Part shown: piece by piece, positions 1 through 9,155 of the stretch
Layout: each line of letters starts with the position of its first letter
How positions within the stretch are numbered: the first letter of the stretch is position 1
Source of the DNA: Polynucleobacter sp. MG-6-Vaara-E2
Lineage (GTDB): Bacteria > Pseudomonadota > Gammaproteobacteria > Burkholderiales > Burkholderiaceae
Assembly (NCBI RefSeq): GCF_018687695.1
Contig: NZ_CP061303.1
Coordinates: forward strand, 1,629,847 to 1,693,846
DNA length: 64,000 nucleotides
Direction of reading: 5' to 3'
Translations under genes and position numbers: made by a program
The notes under the pieces: model-generated
The model's database searches: none
What the model was told of the DNA's origin: nothing
Seen by the model: the letters and a program-made list of their open reading frames with translations, nothing else

Positions 1-23
1 GTGAAGAGAGCTTTTAAATTCTA

Positions 24-236
24 TTAGTAAAGCTTCTTAGGCAACATTTGGCTGCGAATACGCTTGTAATGGCGTTTAGCAGCAGCAGCCTTTTTACGCT
101 TACGCTCAGCCGTTGGCTTCTCGTAAAACTCGCGGGCACGCAAGTCTGTCAAAAGACCATTTTTTTCAATGGTGCGCTTGAAACGGCGCAATGCCACTTC
201 AAATGGTTCGTTTTCGCGGAGGCGGACTGTAGTCAT
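24..236 (-). CDS. rpsU: 30S ribosomal protein S21
   Basis: Small-subunit ribosomal protein that acts near the 3' end of 16S rRNA during initiation. The 70-residue product starts [19 protein letters not shown] and has the family's strongly basic second half ([15 protein letters not shown]) and a C-terminal KKLY, all usual for S21. Length equals the family norm. It lies head to head with tsaD, the same rpsU/tsaD divergence seen in many proteobacteria, where rpsU is followed by dnaG and rpoD; anything downstream lies beyond the left edge. An extended -10 (minus strand, 290-298) and a leader of about 45 bases precede it. Confidence 0.98.
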   Translation of the reverse strand: MTTVRLRENEPFEVALRRFKRTIEKNGLLTDLRAREFYEKPTAERKRKKAAAAKRHYKRIRSQMLPKKLY

Positions 237-289
237 ACTTATTTAACTCGTATATGCTCGATAAATATCGAAAAATTAACTGAATTGCG

Positions 290-298
290 ATTCTAGCA
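290..298 (-). promoter_or_regulatory. Extended -10 promoter of rpsU
   Basis: Read on the minus strand this is TGCTAGAAT, a TG-n-TAnAAT extended -10. A start about 283 would give a leader of roughly 45 bases holding a small hairpin (TCGATA/TATCGA at 258-271). No -35 match is evident, as expected for an extended -10. Inference from motif only. Confidence 0.5.
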
Positions 299-313
299 CG
301 GCTAAGCCAAAAA

Positions 314-1387
314 ATGATTGTTTTAGGAATAGAAACTTCTTGTGACGAAACCGGGGTGGCTTTATACAACACAGCCCCCTGGGAAGAGGGAAAACCGGCA
401 TTCCAGGGCATTCTGGGCCAGGGTTTGCACTCCCAAATCGCCATGCACCGAGATTATGGGGGTGTAGTCCCAGAACTGGCATCTAGAGACCATATTCGCC
501 GTGTTTTACCCCTTTTAGAGCAATCTTTGACCCAATCTGGACTCAAATTAGCCGATATTGATGCTGTGGCCTTTACCCAGGGACCCGGTTTAGCGGGCGC
601 CCTTCTAGTGGGCAGCGCTTTTGCTAAATCCCTAGCTCAGGGTCTCAATTTGCCCTCAATCGGCGTCCATCACCTCGAAGGGCACCTACTTTCTCCACTT
701 TTAGGCCAAACCGCACCCCAATTTCCCTTTATTGCCCTCCTTGTTTCAGGGGGACATACCCAGCTAATGAAGGTTTCAGGCATTGGTCAATATGAACTTT
801 TAGGTGAATCTTTGGATGACGCTGCAGGCGAAGCGTTCGATAAAACAGCCAAATTATTAGGCTTAGATTACCCAGGTGGCGCAGCAATTTCTAAACTGGC
901 AGAACAGGGTCGAGCCGGAGTGTTTGATCTACCAAAGCCGATGCTCCATTCGGGAGATTTAGATTTCTCATTCTCAGGATTAAAGACAGCGGTTCTCAAT
1001 CAAGTCAAAAAGTTTGATGAGAGAAAAATTTCTGATCCTACTGAGGTGGCGCAATTTCATGCAGATCTTGCGAGAAGTTTTGTGGATGCCATCGTTGCAG
1101 TCTTGGTAAGTAAGTCTGAAAAAGCGCTGAAGCAAACTGCTTGCAAACACTTAGTACTTGCTGGTGGCGTAGGTGCGAATTTGCAATTACGTAATGCGCT
1201 AAATGACAAAGCAAAAAAGAATGGTTTTGAAGTGCACTACCCACCTCTAGAGTTATGCACTGACAATGGCGTAATGATTGCGTTTGCGGGTGCACTTCGC
1301 CTACTCGCCAACAATAATGGCTCCACAACTTCTGGAGCCTTTGATGTCAAACCCCGCTGGGATTTGCAAAGCAATAATTTGATTTAA
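314..1387 (+). CDS. tsaD: tRNA N6-adenosine threonylcarbamoyltransferase TsaD
   Basis: Transfers the threonylcarbamoyl group from TC-AMP onto A37 of ANN-decoding tRNAs (t6A), working with TsaB and TsaE in the cytoplasm. The 357-residue chain has the ASKHA-type N-terminus [17 protein letters not shown], the metal-binding H120-LEG-H124 pair, SGGHTQL near 156, and the C-terminal [12 protein letters not shown] motif that completes the metal/nucleotide site. About 15 residues longer than the E. coli protein, mostly from a loop around residues 19-30. ATG at 314 follows a run of A and no clear Shine-Dalgarno. It faces folE2 tail to tail across 14 bases with no visible terminator. Confidence 0.98.
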   Translation: MIVLGIETSCDETGVALYNTAPWEEGKPAFQGILGQGLHSQIAMHRDYGGVVPELASRDHIRRVLPLLEQSLTQSGLKLADIDAVAFTQGPGLAGALLVGSAFAKSLAQGLNLPSIGVHHLEGHLLSPLLGQTAPQFPFIALLVSGGHTQLMKVSGIGQYELLGESLDDAAGEAFDKTAKLLGLDYPGGAAISKLAEQGRAGVFDLPKPMLHSGDLDFSFSGLKTAVLNQVKKFDERKISDPTEVAQFHADLARSFVDAIVAVLVSKSEKALKQTACKHLVLAGGVGANLQLRNALNDKAKKNGFEVHYPPLELCTDNGVMIAFAGALRLLANNNGSTTSGAFDVKPRWDLQSNNLI

Positions 1388-1401
1388 TTTGCTTAAGCTG
1401 A

Positions 1402-2229
1402 TTATTTCTTATGGCTAATTCTGGCAAAGGCGCTGTGATTATGAATGGATTCAAAGTTCTCGGCCTCAACCACAAAGGATTGGATACGCTGATCAGCCTT
1501 AAGATTGCCAGCCACATCACGCACTAAGTCTTCAACGAATTTAGGATTGCTATAAGAGTGCTCGGTAACCCACTTTTCATCAGGACGCTTGAGTAATCCC
1601 CAAAGCTCACTAGAGGCTTCACTTTCAGCAGCAGTAACCAAATCTTCCACAGTCATCTGCGTATTTGAGTCCAATGTCACTGTCATCGTGACATGTGAGC
1701 GTTGATTGTGTGCCCCAAATTCAGAAATCTCTTTTGAGCATGGGCATAAACTCATCACTGGCACCTGTGCACGTAAACCCAACTCAACATCAGCAGTGCC
1801 TGTTGCATTTTGCTTGGCATTAGCCATCCAAGTCACTTCGTAATCCATCAAGCTTTCAACACCAGACACCGGCGCTGCTTTTTTCACAAAGTGGGTGTAA
1901 GTAAATTGCACATGACCTTGTTTGGCATCGAGCAAAGGCAGCATCTCTTTTACAAGCGCTACAACCGTAGCGCTATCGATGGCTTGATCTTGCTTTTGCA
2001 AGAGCGCCATGAAACGAGACATATGGGTGCCCTTCACATGAGCGGGTAAAGCCACATCCATCTCAAAAGTACCTACCGATGGAAAGTTCCCAGTCTTGCT
2101 TCGAATTGTTAGCGGATGACGCACACCACGGATACCAACTTGCTCAATTGGCAGCGCGCGCTCATCCAAGGTAGATTGCACGTCAGGCATTGCGCTGGCT
2201 TTGAGAAAGGCGGGATTCATGTCATTCAT
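1402..2229 (-). CDS. folE2: GTP cyclohydrolase FolE2 (type IB)
   Basis: Converts GTP to 7,8-dihydroneopterin triphosphate, first step of tetrahydrofolate (and often queuosine) synthesis. The sequence matches the FolE2 family rather than FolE1: VGIRGVRHPL near the N-terminus, SLCPCSKEISEFGAHNQRSH with the catalytic/metal cysteine around residues 160-180, and ENFESIHNHSAFA at the C-terminus. I chose ATG 2229 (275 residues); an in-frame TTG six codons upstream at 2247 would extend it into the dxs spacer. It closes the operon xseB-ispA-dxs-folE2 with a spacer of about 25 bases after dxs. FolE2 is less dependent on zinc than FolE1; in some bacteria it is Zur-controlled, but no separate promoter is visible here. 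Confidence 0.96.
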   Translation of the reverse strand: MNDMNPAFLKASAMPDVQSTLDERALPIEQVGIRGVRHPLTIRSKTGNFPSVGTFEMDVALPAHVKGTHMSRFMALLQKQDQAIDSATVVALVKEMLPLLDAKQGHVQFTYTHFVKKAAPVSGVESLMDYEVTWMANAKQNATGTADVELGLRAQVPVMSLCPCSKEISEFGAHNQRSHVTMTVTLDSNTQMTVEDLVTAAESEASSELWGLLKRPDEKWVTEHSYSNPKFVEDLVRDVAGNLKADQRIQSFVVEAENFESIHNHSAFARISHKK

Positions 2230-2254
2230 GGCTCTATTTTCAAGCAAAACGATC

Positions 2255-4156
2255 TTATTTGCCTGAAATCGCCGAATTTGCCATTAATACAGCAGGAAAA
2301 CGCTTCTTGATAGAGTTTGTAATCCCCTCTACATCCAAGCCACACTTCGTCATCAGCAGTTGATAGTCTCCATGCTCGATAAATTCATCCGGAAGACCTA
2401 ACTGCAATAAGGGTTTGTGAATACCAAGATTTGAGAGCGCTTCAAGACATGCGCTACCAGCTCCACCAGCAATCGCCCCATCTTCAATGGTGACAAAATA
2501 ATCATGATTCTCCGCCAAGGATTGAATCAAATCAATGTCGAGTGGTTTTACGAAACGCATATTAGCTACCGTTGCATCAAGACTTTCAGCAGCTTCCAAT
2601 GCGGAATACAACAAAGTACCGAATGCCAAAATCGCTACGCGCTGGCCAACAGGTGCATTCGATTCACGACGAATCTCACCTTTACCCAGCGGTAATGTTC
2701 GTAACTCGGTTGAAGGAGTGGCTCCAACACCAGAACCGCGCGGATAGCGCACAGCGGTTGGGTGTGGCTGATGAAATGCAGTGGTTAGTAAATCGCGACA
2801 CTCAGCCTCGTCTGCGGGTGTCATGACCAACATATTGGGAATACAGCGTAAGAATGGAATGTCATACGCACCAGCATGGGTTGCACCATCTGCACCAACT
2901 AAGCCTGCACGATCAAGTGCAAATAGCACTGGCAAATCTTGTAGAGCAACGTCATGAATGAGTTGATCGTAGGCACGCTGTAAGAAAGTGGAATAAATCG
3001 CGACAACAGGCTTCATACCCTCGCATGCCATACCCGCTGCAAAGGTCACAGCATGTTGTTCAGCAATGCCGACATCGTAATAGCGCTTCGGAAAATTCTT
3101 TTCAAACTCGACCAAACCAGAGCCTTCGCGCATAGCTGGAGTAATGCCAACCAACAAAGGATCGACATGCGCCATATCACAGAGCCACTCGCCAAATACT
3201 TGAGTGAAGGTTTTCTTGCTGGCAGCTGCTTTTTTAACACCCTCTTCTGGATTGAATTTACTTGGTCCGTGATAGAGAACTGGATCAGCTTCTGCCAACT
3301 CATAGCCTTGACCTTTTTTGGTCACCACATGCAAGAACTGTGGACCGCGTCCCTCGAGCGCCAAACGCTTCACGTTCTGCAACATCGGAATCAAGGCATC
3401 TAAATCGTGGCCATCAATCGGACCAAAGTAGTTAAAACCAAATTCTTGAAAGATGGTTGAAGGCGAAACCATGCCTTTGGCATGATCTTCTAAGCGTTTA
3501 GCAAACTCACGCAGCGGTGGGGCAATAGATAAAACGCTATCAATCCCTTTTTTGGTTGCAGAGTAAATGTTGCCGCTCAATAATCTTGCTAGATGCCGAT
3601 TGAGTGCGCCCACTGCAGGCGAGATCGACATATCGTTGTCATTCAGAATGACTAAAAGCGGTAAGTCGTCATAGACCCCGGCATTATTCATGGCTTCGAA
3701 TGCCATGCCACCTGTCATCGCGCTATCACCAATCACTGCAACGGCAACTTGACGCTCACCCTTGGTTTGAAAGGCTCGTGCCATCCCCATCGCTGCAGAA
3801 ATACTGGTTGATGAGTGGCCAGTACCGAAAGCATCGAACTCGCTTTCAGCACGATGCGGAAATCCGGACAAACCTCTGAACTGACGCAGGGTACTCATGC
3901 GCTCACGACGACCAGTCAAAATTTTATGGGGATAGCTTTGGTGACCCACATCCCAGACAATGCGATCGCGCGGTGTATCAAATACATAATGCAATGCAAT
4001 CGACAACTCTACAGTGCCCAAGTTGGAGGATAAATGTCCACCCGTCTTCGAGACAGACTCCAAAACAAACTGACGCAACTCATCAGCAAGAGCAGGTAGC
4101 TCTTCGCGAGAAAGTTTTTTTAAATCATCAGGAGAGTTAATAGAATTTAAGGTCAT
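2255..4156 (-). CDS. dxs: 1-deoxy-D-xylulose-5-phosphate synthase
   Basis: Thiamine-diphosphate enzyme joining pyruvate and glyceraldehyde 3-phosphate, the entry step of the MEP isoprenoid pathway. The 633-residue protein shows the family landmarks: [20 protein letters not shown] at the N-terminus, the ThDP-binding [18 protein letters not shown] region near 145-160, the transketolase-type [15 protein letters not shown] segment around 425-440, and a C-terminal transketolase domain. Length is normal (E. coli 620). It sits directly downstream of ispA (15-base gap), so the first enzyme and the prenyl elongase are made from one transcript; ispH lies in the same window at 35.3-36.3 kb. Confidence 0.98.
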   Translation of the reverse strand: MTLNSINSPDDLKKLSREELPALADELRQFVLESVSKTGGHLSSNLGTVELSIALHYVFDTPRDRIVWDVGHQSYPHKILTGRRERMSTLRQFRGLSGFPHRAESEFDAFGTGHSSTSISAAMGMARAFQTKGERQVAVAVIGDSAMTGGMAFEAMNNAGVYDDLPLLVILNDNDMSISPAVGALNRHLARLLSGNIYSATKKGIDSVLSIAPPLREFAKRLEDHAKGMVSPSTIFQEFGFNYFGPIDGHDLDALIPMLQNVKRLALEGRGPQFLHVVTKKGQGYELAEADPVLYHGPSKFNPEEGVKKAAASKKTFTQVFGEWLCDMAHVDPLLVGITPAMREGSGLVEFEKNFPKRYYDVGIAEQHAVTFAAGMACEGMKPVVAIYSTFLQRAYDQLIHDVALQDLPVLFALDRAGLVGADGATHAGAYDIPFLRCIPNMLVMTPADEAECRDLLTTAFHQPHPTAVRYPRGSGVGATPSTELRTLPLGKGEIRRESNAPVGQRVAILAFGTLLYSALEAAESLDATVANMRFVKPLDIDLIQSLAENHDYFVTIEDGAIAGGAGSACLEALSNLGIHKPLLQLGLPDEFIEHGDYQLLMTKCGLDVEGITNSIKKRFPAVLMANSAISGK

Positions 4157-4171
4157 TGCGTCTAATTTTTG

Positions 4172-5068
4172 TCATTTACCTCTACTCACAACCAACAGAG
4201 CTAAATGTTTTAAGGCTTGGGCTTTTTCACCAAAACTATCTAGGCTACTGATAGCGGTTTCTTGCAATTCTTTAGCCTGTTTCTGTGCATAGTCTAAACC
4301 CATCAAGGTGACATAGGTTGGCTTGTCATTAGCAGCGTCTTTGCCAGCTGTTTTTCCAAGGGTTTGACTATCTGCCGTGGCATCGAGCACATCATCCACA
4401 ATCTGAAATGCCAGGCCTAAGGCGATTGAGTATTTTTGCAATTGTGCCAATTGATTTGCATTGAGATTGACAGCAATTCCACCCAACTCAACAGCACATG
4501 CCAACAAAGCGCCAGTTTTCATCGCGTGCATTTGTTGTAAACCCGCAAGATCCAATTTTTTACCAACACTCTCTAGATCAATCGCTTGGCCACCAGCCAT
4601 GCCACGTGAGCCAGAGGCAGCTGCTAATGTACTAATCATCCGCAAACGATTACTGGCATCACCGTTGGCATTTGCCAAAATCTCAAAGGCGCGCGTTTGC
4701 AAGGCATCGCCCACCAATAATGCAGTAGCTTCATCAAAGGCTTTATGAACAGTTGGTCTGCCGCGACGTAAATCATCATTGTCCATACATGGCAAGTCAT
4801 CATGCACTAATGAATAAGCATGTATACATTCAATTGCGACTGTAGCCGCATCCAATACCTCAGCATTGTCTTTGCTATCACCTAGTTGACCGGCTGCATA
4901 AACTAACAAGGGGCGAATGCGTTTACCACCACCTTGCGCAGCGTAGCGCATCGCTTCATGCAAACGATGCGGCGTTGTTTGCGCAGAATCAAGCAAACGG
5001 TCTAAAGCAGATTCGGTACGCTCAGAGTGAGCAGCAATCCAATCTTGAAAATGAAATTCAGCGCTCAA
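4172..5068 (-). CDS. ispA: Farnesyl diphosphate synthase (polyprenyl synthetase)
   Basis: Condenses DMAPP/GPP with IPP to farnesyl diphosphate, precursor of undecaprenyl phosphate and ubiquinone side chains. The 298 residues carry the first Asp-rich motif DDLPCMDND and the second DDVLDATAD, with GGKRIRPLLVYAAG upstream, as in short-chain trans-prenyl synthases. Its ATG at 5068 abuts the xseB stop at 5069 with no spacer, implying translational coupling. Chain length specificity (C15) is inferred from family position and from the xseB-ispA-dxs context rather than seen directly. Confidence 0.96.
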   Translation of the reverse strand: MSAEFHFQDWIAAHSERTESALDRLLDSAQTTPHRLHEAMRYAAQGGGKRIRPLLVYAAGQLGDSKDNAEVLDAATVAIECIHAYSLVHDDLPCMDNDDLRRGRPTVHKAFDEATALLVGDALQTRAFEILANANGDASNRLRMISTLAAASGSRGMAGGQAIDLESVGKKLDLAGLQQMHAMKTGALLACAVELGGIAVNLNANQLAQLQKYSIALGLAFQIVDDVLDATADSQTLGKTAGKDAANDKPTYVTLMGLDYAQKQAKELQETAISSLDSFGEKAQALKHLALLVVSRGK

Positions 5069-5302
5069 TTAAGCCTCGAAAACGCGCACTTGCTGTTCCA
5101 CTTGCGCAAGCACTCCCTGACAATGTTTGAGTAAAGCGGCACCTCGTTGATAGGCCAACAAGGTCTCTTCTAAGGAAAATTTGCCAGACTCCATATCAGA
5201 AATGAGCTTTTCGAGCTCCTTGACTGCTTGCTCATAGCGCAGATCTGGGTCGATTTGGACCTCAAGGCCTGGTTTTTGACTCTCTGACTTCTTGGCTGGC
5301 AT
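5069..5302 (-). CDS. xseB: Exodeoxyribonuclease VII small subunit
   Basis: Small subunit that assembles with XseA to degrade single-stranded DNA. The core RYEQAVKELEKLISDMESGKFSLEETLLAYQRG is split here as two hallmarks: YEQAVKELEKLI and SLEETLLAYQRGAALL, which form the helical hairpin of the family. I prefer ATG 5302 (77 residues), preceded at about ten bases by AAGGA; an upstream ATG at 5329 has no ribosome binding site. First gene of the leftward isoprenoid operon. The large subunit gene is not in this window. Confidence 0.93.
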   Translation of the reverse strand: MPAKKSESQKPGLEVQIDPDLRYEQAVKELEKLISDMESGKFSLEETLLAYQRGAALLKHCQGVLAQVEQQVRVFEA

Positions 5303-5372
5303 AAGCTGGTTTTCCTTCTTGATTCCCATACGGATAGCCCTACATATTAAAGCGAGAAACCCCTTGGATGGG

Positions 5373-5378
5373 TATAAT
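5373..5378 (+). promoter_or_regulatory. Possible -10 for the Rieske gene
   Basis: A perfect TATAAT lies in the 160-base divergent gap between xseB and the Rieske oxygenase gene. No convincing -35 is found 16-18 bases upstream. It would give a leader of about 80 bases to the start at 5466. Motif only. Confidence 0.35.
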
Positions 5379-5465
5379 CCATCCCTTCCTTTCCAATATC
5401 GATCCGTCGATGGTTGGATTGGTTATTCCGCTTAGCTTCGGCTGACGTTTTCGGGGGTGGGGAGA

Positions 5466-6572
5466 ATGACTAATCTGGCTACCGCGCAGAAGCTTGCGCC
5501 GTCCAATCTGCAACTGCCGGTTTCGGCATATTTTGACGCTGACTTGTATCAGCGGGAAATTGAACTGCTTTTTAAGCAGGGTCCTGGCTATGTTGGCCAC
5601 GAACTCATGGTGCCTGAAATTGGCTCCTACCAAACTTTATCCGCAGAAAACGAAGGTCGTATCCTCGTGCGCAATAACGATGGTGTTGAGCTCCTATCTA
5701 ACGTCTGCCGTCATCGCCAAGCACTCATGCTCAATGGCAAAGGCAAGGCCGACAATATTGTTTGCCCATTACATCGCTGGACTTACGACTTGGGTGGTAA
5801 TTTATTGGGTGCACCACACTTTGAAGATAAACCTTGTTTAAATCTTGGTAAGTCACCTCTGCAAAATTGGCAAGGCCTCTTGTTCGAAGGCCCTCGCGAT
5901 GTCCGCAACGATCTCGCCAACCTGGGTGTTGCTGAAGATCTCAAATTTGATGGTTATGTACTTGATCATGTTGAAGTGCATGAATGCAATTACAACTGGA
6001 AAACCTTTATCGAGGTTTACCTTGAGGATTACCACGTGGTGCCGTTTCATCCGGGCTTAGGGAAGTTTGTTTCTTGCGAAGATCTGCAGTGGGAATTTGG
6101 TGATTGGCACAGCGTTCAAACTGTTGGCATTCATAAGGATCTTCGGACCCCAGGATCCCCAACCTACAAGAACTGGCATGAGGCAGTGCTGCGCCAATAT
6201 GGCGGTAAAGCACCACGCCATGGAGCGATCTGGCTCACTTACTATCCCAACGTGATGGTGGAGTGGTACCCAGGCGTGCTCTGTGTATCGACCTTGCACC
6301 CAATGGGCGTGAATAAAACTCGCAATATTGTTGAGTTTTATTACCCAGAAGAAATTGCCCTATTCGAACGTGAGTTTGTGGAAGCCGAACGTGCCGCCTA
6401 TATGGAAACCTGCATTGAAGATGATGAAATCGCTGAACGCATGGACCAAGGTAGAGCAGCACTTCTTGCCCGGGGCGTCAACGAAGTTGGTCCTTATCAA
6501 AGCCCAATGGAAGATGGCATGCAACATTTTCATGAATGGTATCGTCGCGTCATGAATTTTCAGGGCGCATAA
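5466..6572 (+). CDS. Rieske non-haem iron oxygenase, alpha-subunit type
   Basis: Predicted aromatic-ring-hydroxylating-type oxygenase of unknown substrate. An N-terminal Rieske domain shows C81-R-H83 and C100-PL-H103, ligands of the [2Fe-2S] cluster; the catalytic domain starts with NWKTFIEVYLEDYH where E187, H190 and H195 match the bridging acid and two iron ligands. At 368 residues it resembles single-component alpha subunits that use separate electron donors. ATG 5466 sits right behind GGGTGGGGAGA, a strong Shine-Dalgarno; the GTG at 5457 is inside that site. No beta subunit, ferredoxin or reductase is adjacent; the sulfurtransferase gene follows after 50 bases. It diverges from the xseB-ispA-dxs operon. 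Substrate is unknown. Confidence 0.9.
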   Translation: MTNLATAQKLAPSNLQLPVSAYFDADLYQREIELLFKQGPGYVGHELMVPEIGSYQTLSAENEGRILVRNNDGVELLSNVCRHRQALMLNGKGKADNIVCPLHRWTYDLGGNLLGAPHFEDKPCLNLGKSPLQNWQGLLFEGPRDVRNDLANLGVAEDLKFDGYVLDHVEVHECNYNWKTFIEVYLEDYHVVPFHPGLGKFVSCEDLQWEFGDWHSVQTVGIHKDLRTPGSPTYKNWHEAVLRQYGGKAPRHGAIWLTYYPNVMVEWYPGVLCVSTLHPMGVNKTRNIVEFYYPEEIALFEREFVEAERAAYMETCIEDDEIAERMDQGRAALLARGVNEVGPYQSPMEDGMQHFHEWYRRVMNFQGA

Positions 6573-6622
6573 TCTAGACAGTCGCATTACATCACTCTCG
6601 CCACTTAAAAATAGGAAGCATC

Positions 6623-7453
6623 ATGACTCCTCTAATTACCGCAAACCAGTTAGAAGAAATCATTAATAGTGGCGAAGATGTTTTACTCTGCGATTGCCGC
6701 TTTGATTTAGCAGATCCACTTGCTGGCAAAAAAGCGTACGAAGAAAGTCATATTCCTGGTGCGATTTACGTGGACCTTGACCAAGATATGTCGGGTAACA
6801 AAACCGGCAAGAATGGCAGACATCCCTTACCCACTCCAGAAGCTTGGGCACAGACCAAAACGCGCCTTGGCATTAGCCCCAATACATTGGTTGTTGCCTA
6901 TGACAAACAAGGCTCAGTCTATGCAAGTCGCCTCTGGTGGATGCTCAAGGCCACTGGACATGCCAATGTTCGAGTCTTCGATGGCGGACTCGATGCATGG
7001 AATGGCCCGATGGGCACAGTGCCACGCCAACCTACTGCAACCCCACAGGCAATTGAGCCTAGGCCTTATGTGGGATTAGTTTTGGTTGATGAAGTCGTGA
7101 GCAATCTACAAAGCAAGAAAAATACTGTTCTTGATGCCCGTTCTAACGATCGCTTTCAGGGTCAGAATGAAACCTTAGATCCGATTGGTGGACATATCCC
7201 TGGAGCCATCAACCGATTCTTTAAAGGTAACTTATCTGCCACAGCATTCAAACCTGCCGAACAACTCTTTAAAGATTTTGTCGAATTACTCGGTCCCATC
7301 AAACCAGCTGATGTGATTCATCAATGCGGATCCGGTGTTACCGCTTGTCACAACTTACTCGCAATGGAAATTGCTGGGCTAAAAGGCTCTCGCTTATATG
7401 CAGGCAGTTGGAGCGAATGGTGCGCCGACTCTAGCAGACCTATCGAAACTTAA
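6623..7453 (+). CDS. sseA: 3-mercaptopyruvate sulfurtransferase (tandem rhodanese)
   Basis: Transfers sulfur from 3-mercaptopyruvate to thiophilic acceptors. The 276-residue protein has two rhodanese folds: an inactive N-terminal one (ESHIPGAIYVDLDQDMS, about 41-57) and a catalytic C-terminal one (GGHIPGAINRFF) ending in C235-GSGVTA. The loop CGSGVTA is the mercaptopyruvate type, whereas thiosulfate rhodaneses have CRxGxx. ATG 6623 is preceded by AGGAAG. It probably shares a transcript with the upstream Rieske gene. Substrate preference is inferred from the loop alone. Confidence 0.93.
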   Translation: MTPLITANQLEEIINSGEDVLLCDCRFDLADPLAGKKAYEESHIPGAIYVDLDQDMSGNKTGKNGRHPLPTPEAWAQTKTRLGISPNTLVVAYDKQGSVYASRLWWMLKATGHANVRVFDGGLDAWNGPMGTVPRQPTATPQAIEPRPYVGLVLVDEVVSNLQSKKNTVLDARSNDRFQGQNETLDPIGGHIPGAINRFFKGNLSATAFKPAEQLFKDFVELLGPIKPADVIHQCGSGVTACHNLLAMEIAGLKGSRLYAGSWSEWCADSSRPIET

Positions 7454-7467
7454 ATCTAAGTTTGTAA

Positions 7468-8241
7468 TTAATGCAGTAGGGATAGCAGGATCACGAAGCC
7501 TACGCCACAAGCAATCAATACTGTTTGACGGAGCGACTCAGCCCAGTGTGGACGACGATGCATTTGTGGAATCAAATCACTAACCGCAATATAAATGAAA
7601 CTACTTGAAGCAATGACAAGTAAGTAAGGCATTGCAGCATGTGCGCGCTCTAAGAAGAAATACGCCAGCACACCGCCAAGTACGGCAGATAGGCCGCAGA
7701 TGAAGTTATAGAGCAATGCGCGTGTACGGGAGAAGCCGGCATTAAGCAGAACAATAAAGTCACCGATCTCCTGTGGAATCTCGTGCGCAATGATGGCAAT
7801 CGCTGTAAAGATGCCTACTTGGTAGTCCGCCATAAAAGCAGCAGCAATCAGAATGCCATCGACAAAATTATGAATACCATCACCTACCAAAATCATCCAA
7901 CCGCTACGACCAGCATTTTCTGCATCATGCCCGTGATGATGGTGATGCCCATCACCTTCATGGTGATGATCGTGACGTAACAGGGCAATTTTCTCTAACA
8001 AGAAAAATCCCAACAAGCCAGCTAGTAAGGTTGCAAACAAGAGCTGGGGATTAGTGCCAGAAATATTGAATGCTTCGGGCAGCGAATGCAACAAAGCTGT
8101 AGCCAGCAGTATGCCCACTGACAAACTTACCATGTTGTTGACCATCTTAGATAACAACGCCAATGAACAGCTGGCTGCAACCAGTACGCTAGCAGTGCCT
8201 GCTAACGCTGTAACTAAGAGGATGCTTTGTAGAACCGTCAT
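7468..8241 (-). CDS. ZIP-family divalent metal transporter
   Basis: Inner-membrane uptake protein for Zn2+ or related cations. The 257 residues form about eight hydrophobic segments. A His-rich cytoplasmic loop (residues about 90-105, alternating H with D, E, G) separates the third and fourth segments, and the ZIP signatures HNFVDGILIAAAF (from 124) and HEIPQEIGDF (from 153) supply the metal-binding residues of the two pore helices. It most resembles the ZupT/GufA-like branch. It is followed, tail to tail, by the sulfurtransferase across 14 bases, and its ATG is six bases after the stop of the dienelactone hydrolase-like gene, so both are likely cotranscribed. Metal specificity cannot be read from sequence. 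Confidence 0.93.
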   Translation of the reverse strand: MTVLQSILLVTALAGTASVLVAASCSLALLSKMVNNMVSLSVGILLATALLHSLPEAFNISGTNPQLLFATLLAGLLGFFLLEKIALLRHDHHHEGDGHHHHHGHDAENAGRSGWMILVGDGIHNFVDGILIAAAFMADYQVGIFTAIAIIAHEIPQEIGDFIVLLNAGFSRTRALLYNFICGLSAVLGGVLAYFFLERAHAAMPYLLVIASSSFIYIAVSDLIPQMHRRPHWAESLRQTVLIACGVGFVILLSLLH

Positions 8242-8247
8242 GGAGAA

Positions 8248-9132
8248 TTACGCTACGCCCATTTTCTTAAACCAAGCGATGCACTTCTCCCAACCATCTT
8301 TAGCGGGGCCTTCACGATATGTTGCGCGATAGTCGGCATGAAACGCGTGAGGCGCATCCGGATATACCTCAATCAACGATGCTTTAGCTGCTGGATTTTT
8401 TGGTGCTGCTTGAGCTAGTGCTGCACGCATTTGATCCACGCTCTCCAAAGAGATACCTGTATCAGCACCGCCATATAAGCCAAGTACCGGCGCCTTCAAA
8501 TCGGCCGCTAGATCCACTGGGTGACGCGGACTATTTTCTGTTTTCTCACCGATGACTCTTCCATACCAAGCCACACCAGCTTTGACTTGTGGCAGGGTAG
8601 CGGACAACCAGGTAATACGACCGCCCCAACAGAAGCCTGTAACGCCTACACGCTTGAGATCGCCACCATTCTTGCCAGCCCAAACCAATGCTCCCTGCAG
8701 ATCATTTAAGACTTGAGCATCAGGGGTTTTGGCCACAATGTTCGACTGAATTTCAGCAATCGTGCCGTAAGTATTGGGATCACCAGCGCGAGTAAAGAAC
8801 TCTGGGGCAATCGCAAGATAACCTAATTTCGCAAAACGTCGTGTGACATCAGCGATGTATTCATGTACACCGAAAATTTCACTCACAACAATAATGACTG
8901 GCAAATTCCCTTTAGTCTTTTCTGGGCGAGATACATAGGCTGGCAACTGGAAGCCGCCAATCGGAATCATTTGCTCGCCCGCTTGAATGCCCTTGAAATC
9001 AGTCTCAATGGCTGCGGCCAATACCGGATCAGAGGCTGTAACAAATCCAACACCCATGGTTGTTACTGCTGTCGCACTGGCGACTGAAGTCTTCATAAAA
9101 TTTCTTCTACTGTTTTGTATCTTATCAGTCAT
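8248..9132 (-). CDS. Dienelactone hydrolase-family protein with Tat signal
   Basis: Alpha/beta hydrolase probably exported folded by the Tat system. The N-terminus has SRRNFMKT (twin-arginine motif) followed by a hydrophobic stretch and small residues near ASDPVLAA. The catalytic cysteine nucleophile is in GFCWGGR, with the His of the triad in DAPHAFHADYR; an acidic residue lies in between. True dienelactone hydrolases act on chlorocatechol products in the cytoplasm, so the exported form here is more likely a general esterase or lactonase. Start ATG 9132 (294 residues) is fixed by GGAGG eight bases upstream; the longer frame to 9174 would overlap polA. Substrate unknown. Confidence 0.92.
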   Translation of the reverse strand: MTDKIQNSRRNFMKTSVASATAVTTMGVGFVTASDPVLAAAIETDFKGIQAGEQMIPIGGFQLPAYVSRPEKTKGNLPVIIVVSEIFGVHEYIADVTRRFAKLGYLAIAPEFFTRAGDPNTYGTIAEIQSNIVAKTPDAQVLNDLQGALVWAGKNGGDLKRVGVTGFCWGGRITWLSATLPQVKAGVAWYGRVIGEKTENSPRHPVDLAADLKAPVLGLYGGADTGISLESVDQMRAALAQAAPKNPAAKASLIEVYPDAPHAFHADYRATYREGPAKDGWEKCIAWFKKMGVA

Positions 9133-9155
9133 GATGCGTGCCTCCAGGCTATTTA

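Noticed and set aside
3046..3403. Long open frames antisense to or out of frame with dxs
   Set aside because: They follow codon patterns of the real gene and have no family resemblance.
5399..5412. Inverted repeat ATCGA-TCCG-TCGAT in the xseB-Rieske gap
   Set aside because: Five-base arms are short enough to arise by chance and there is no second copy to suggest an operator.
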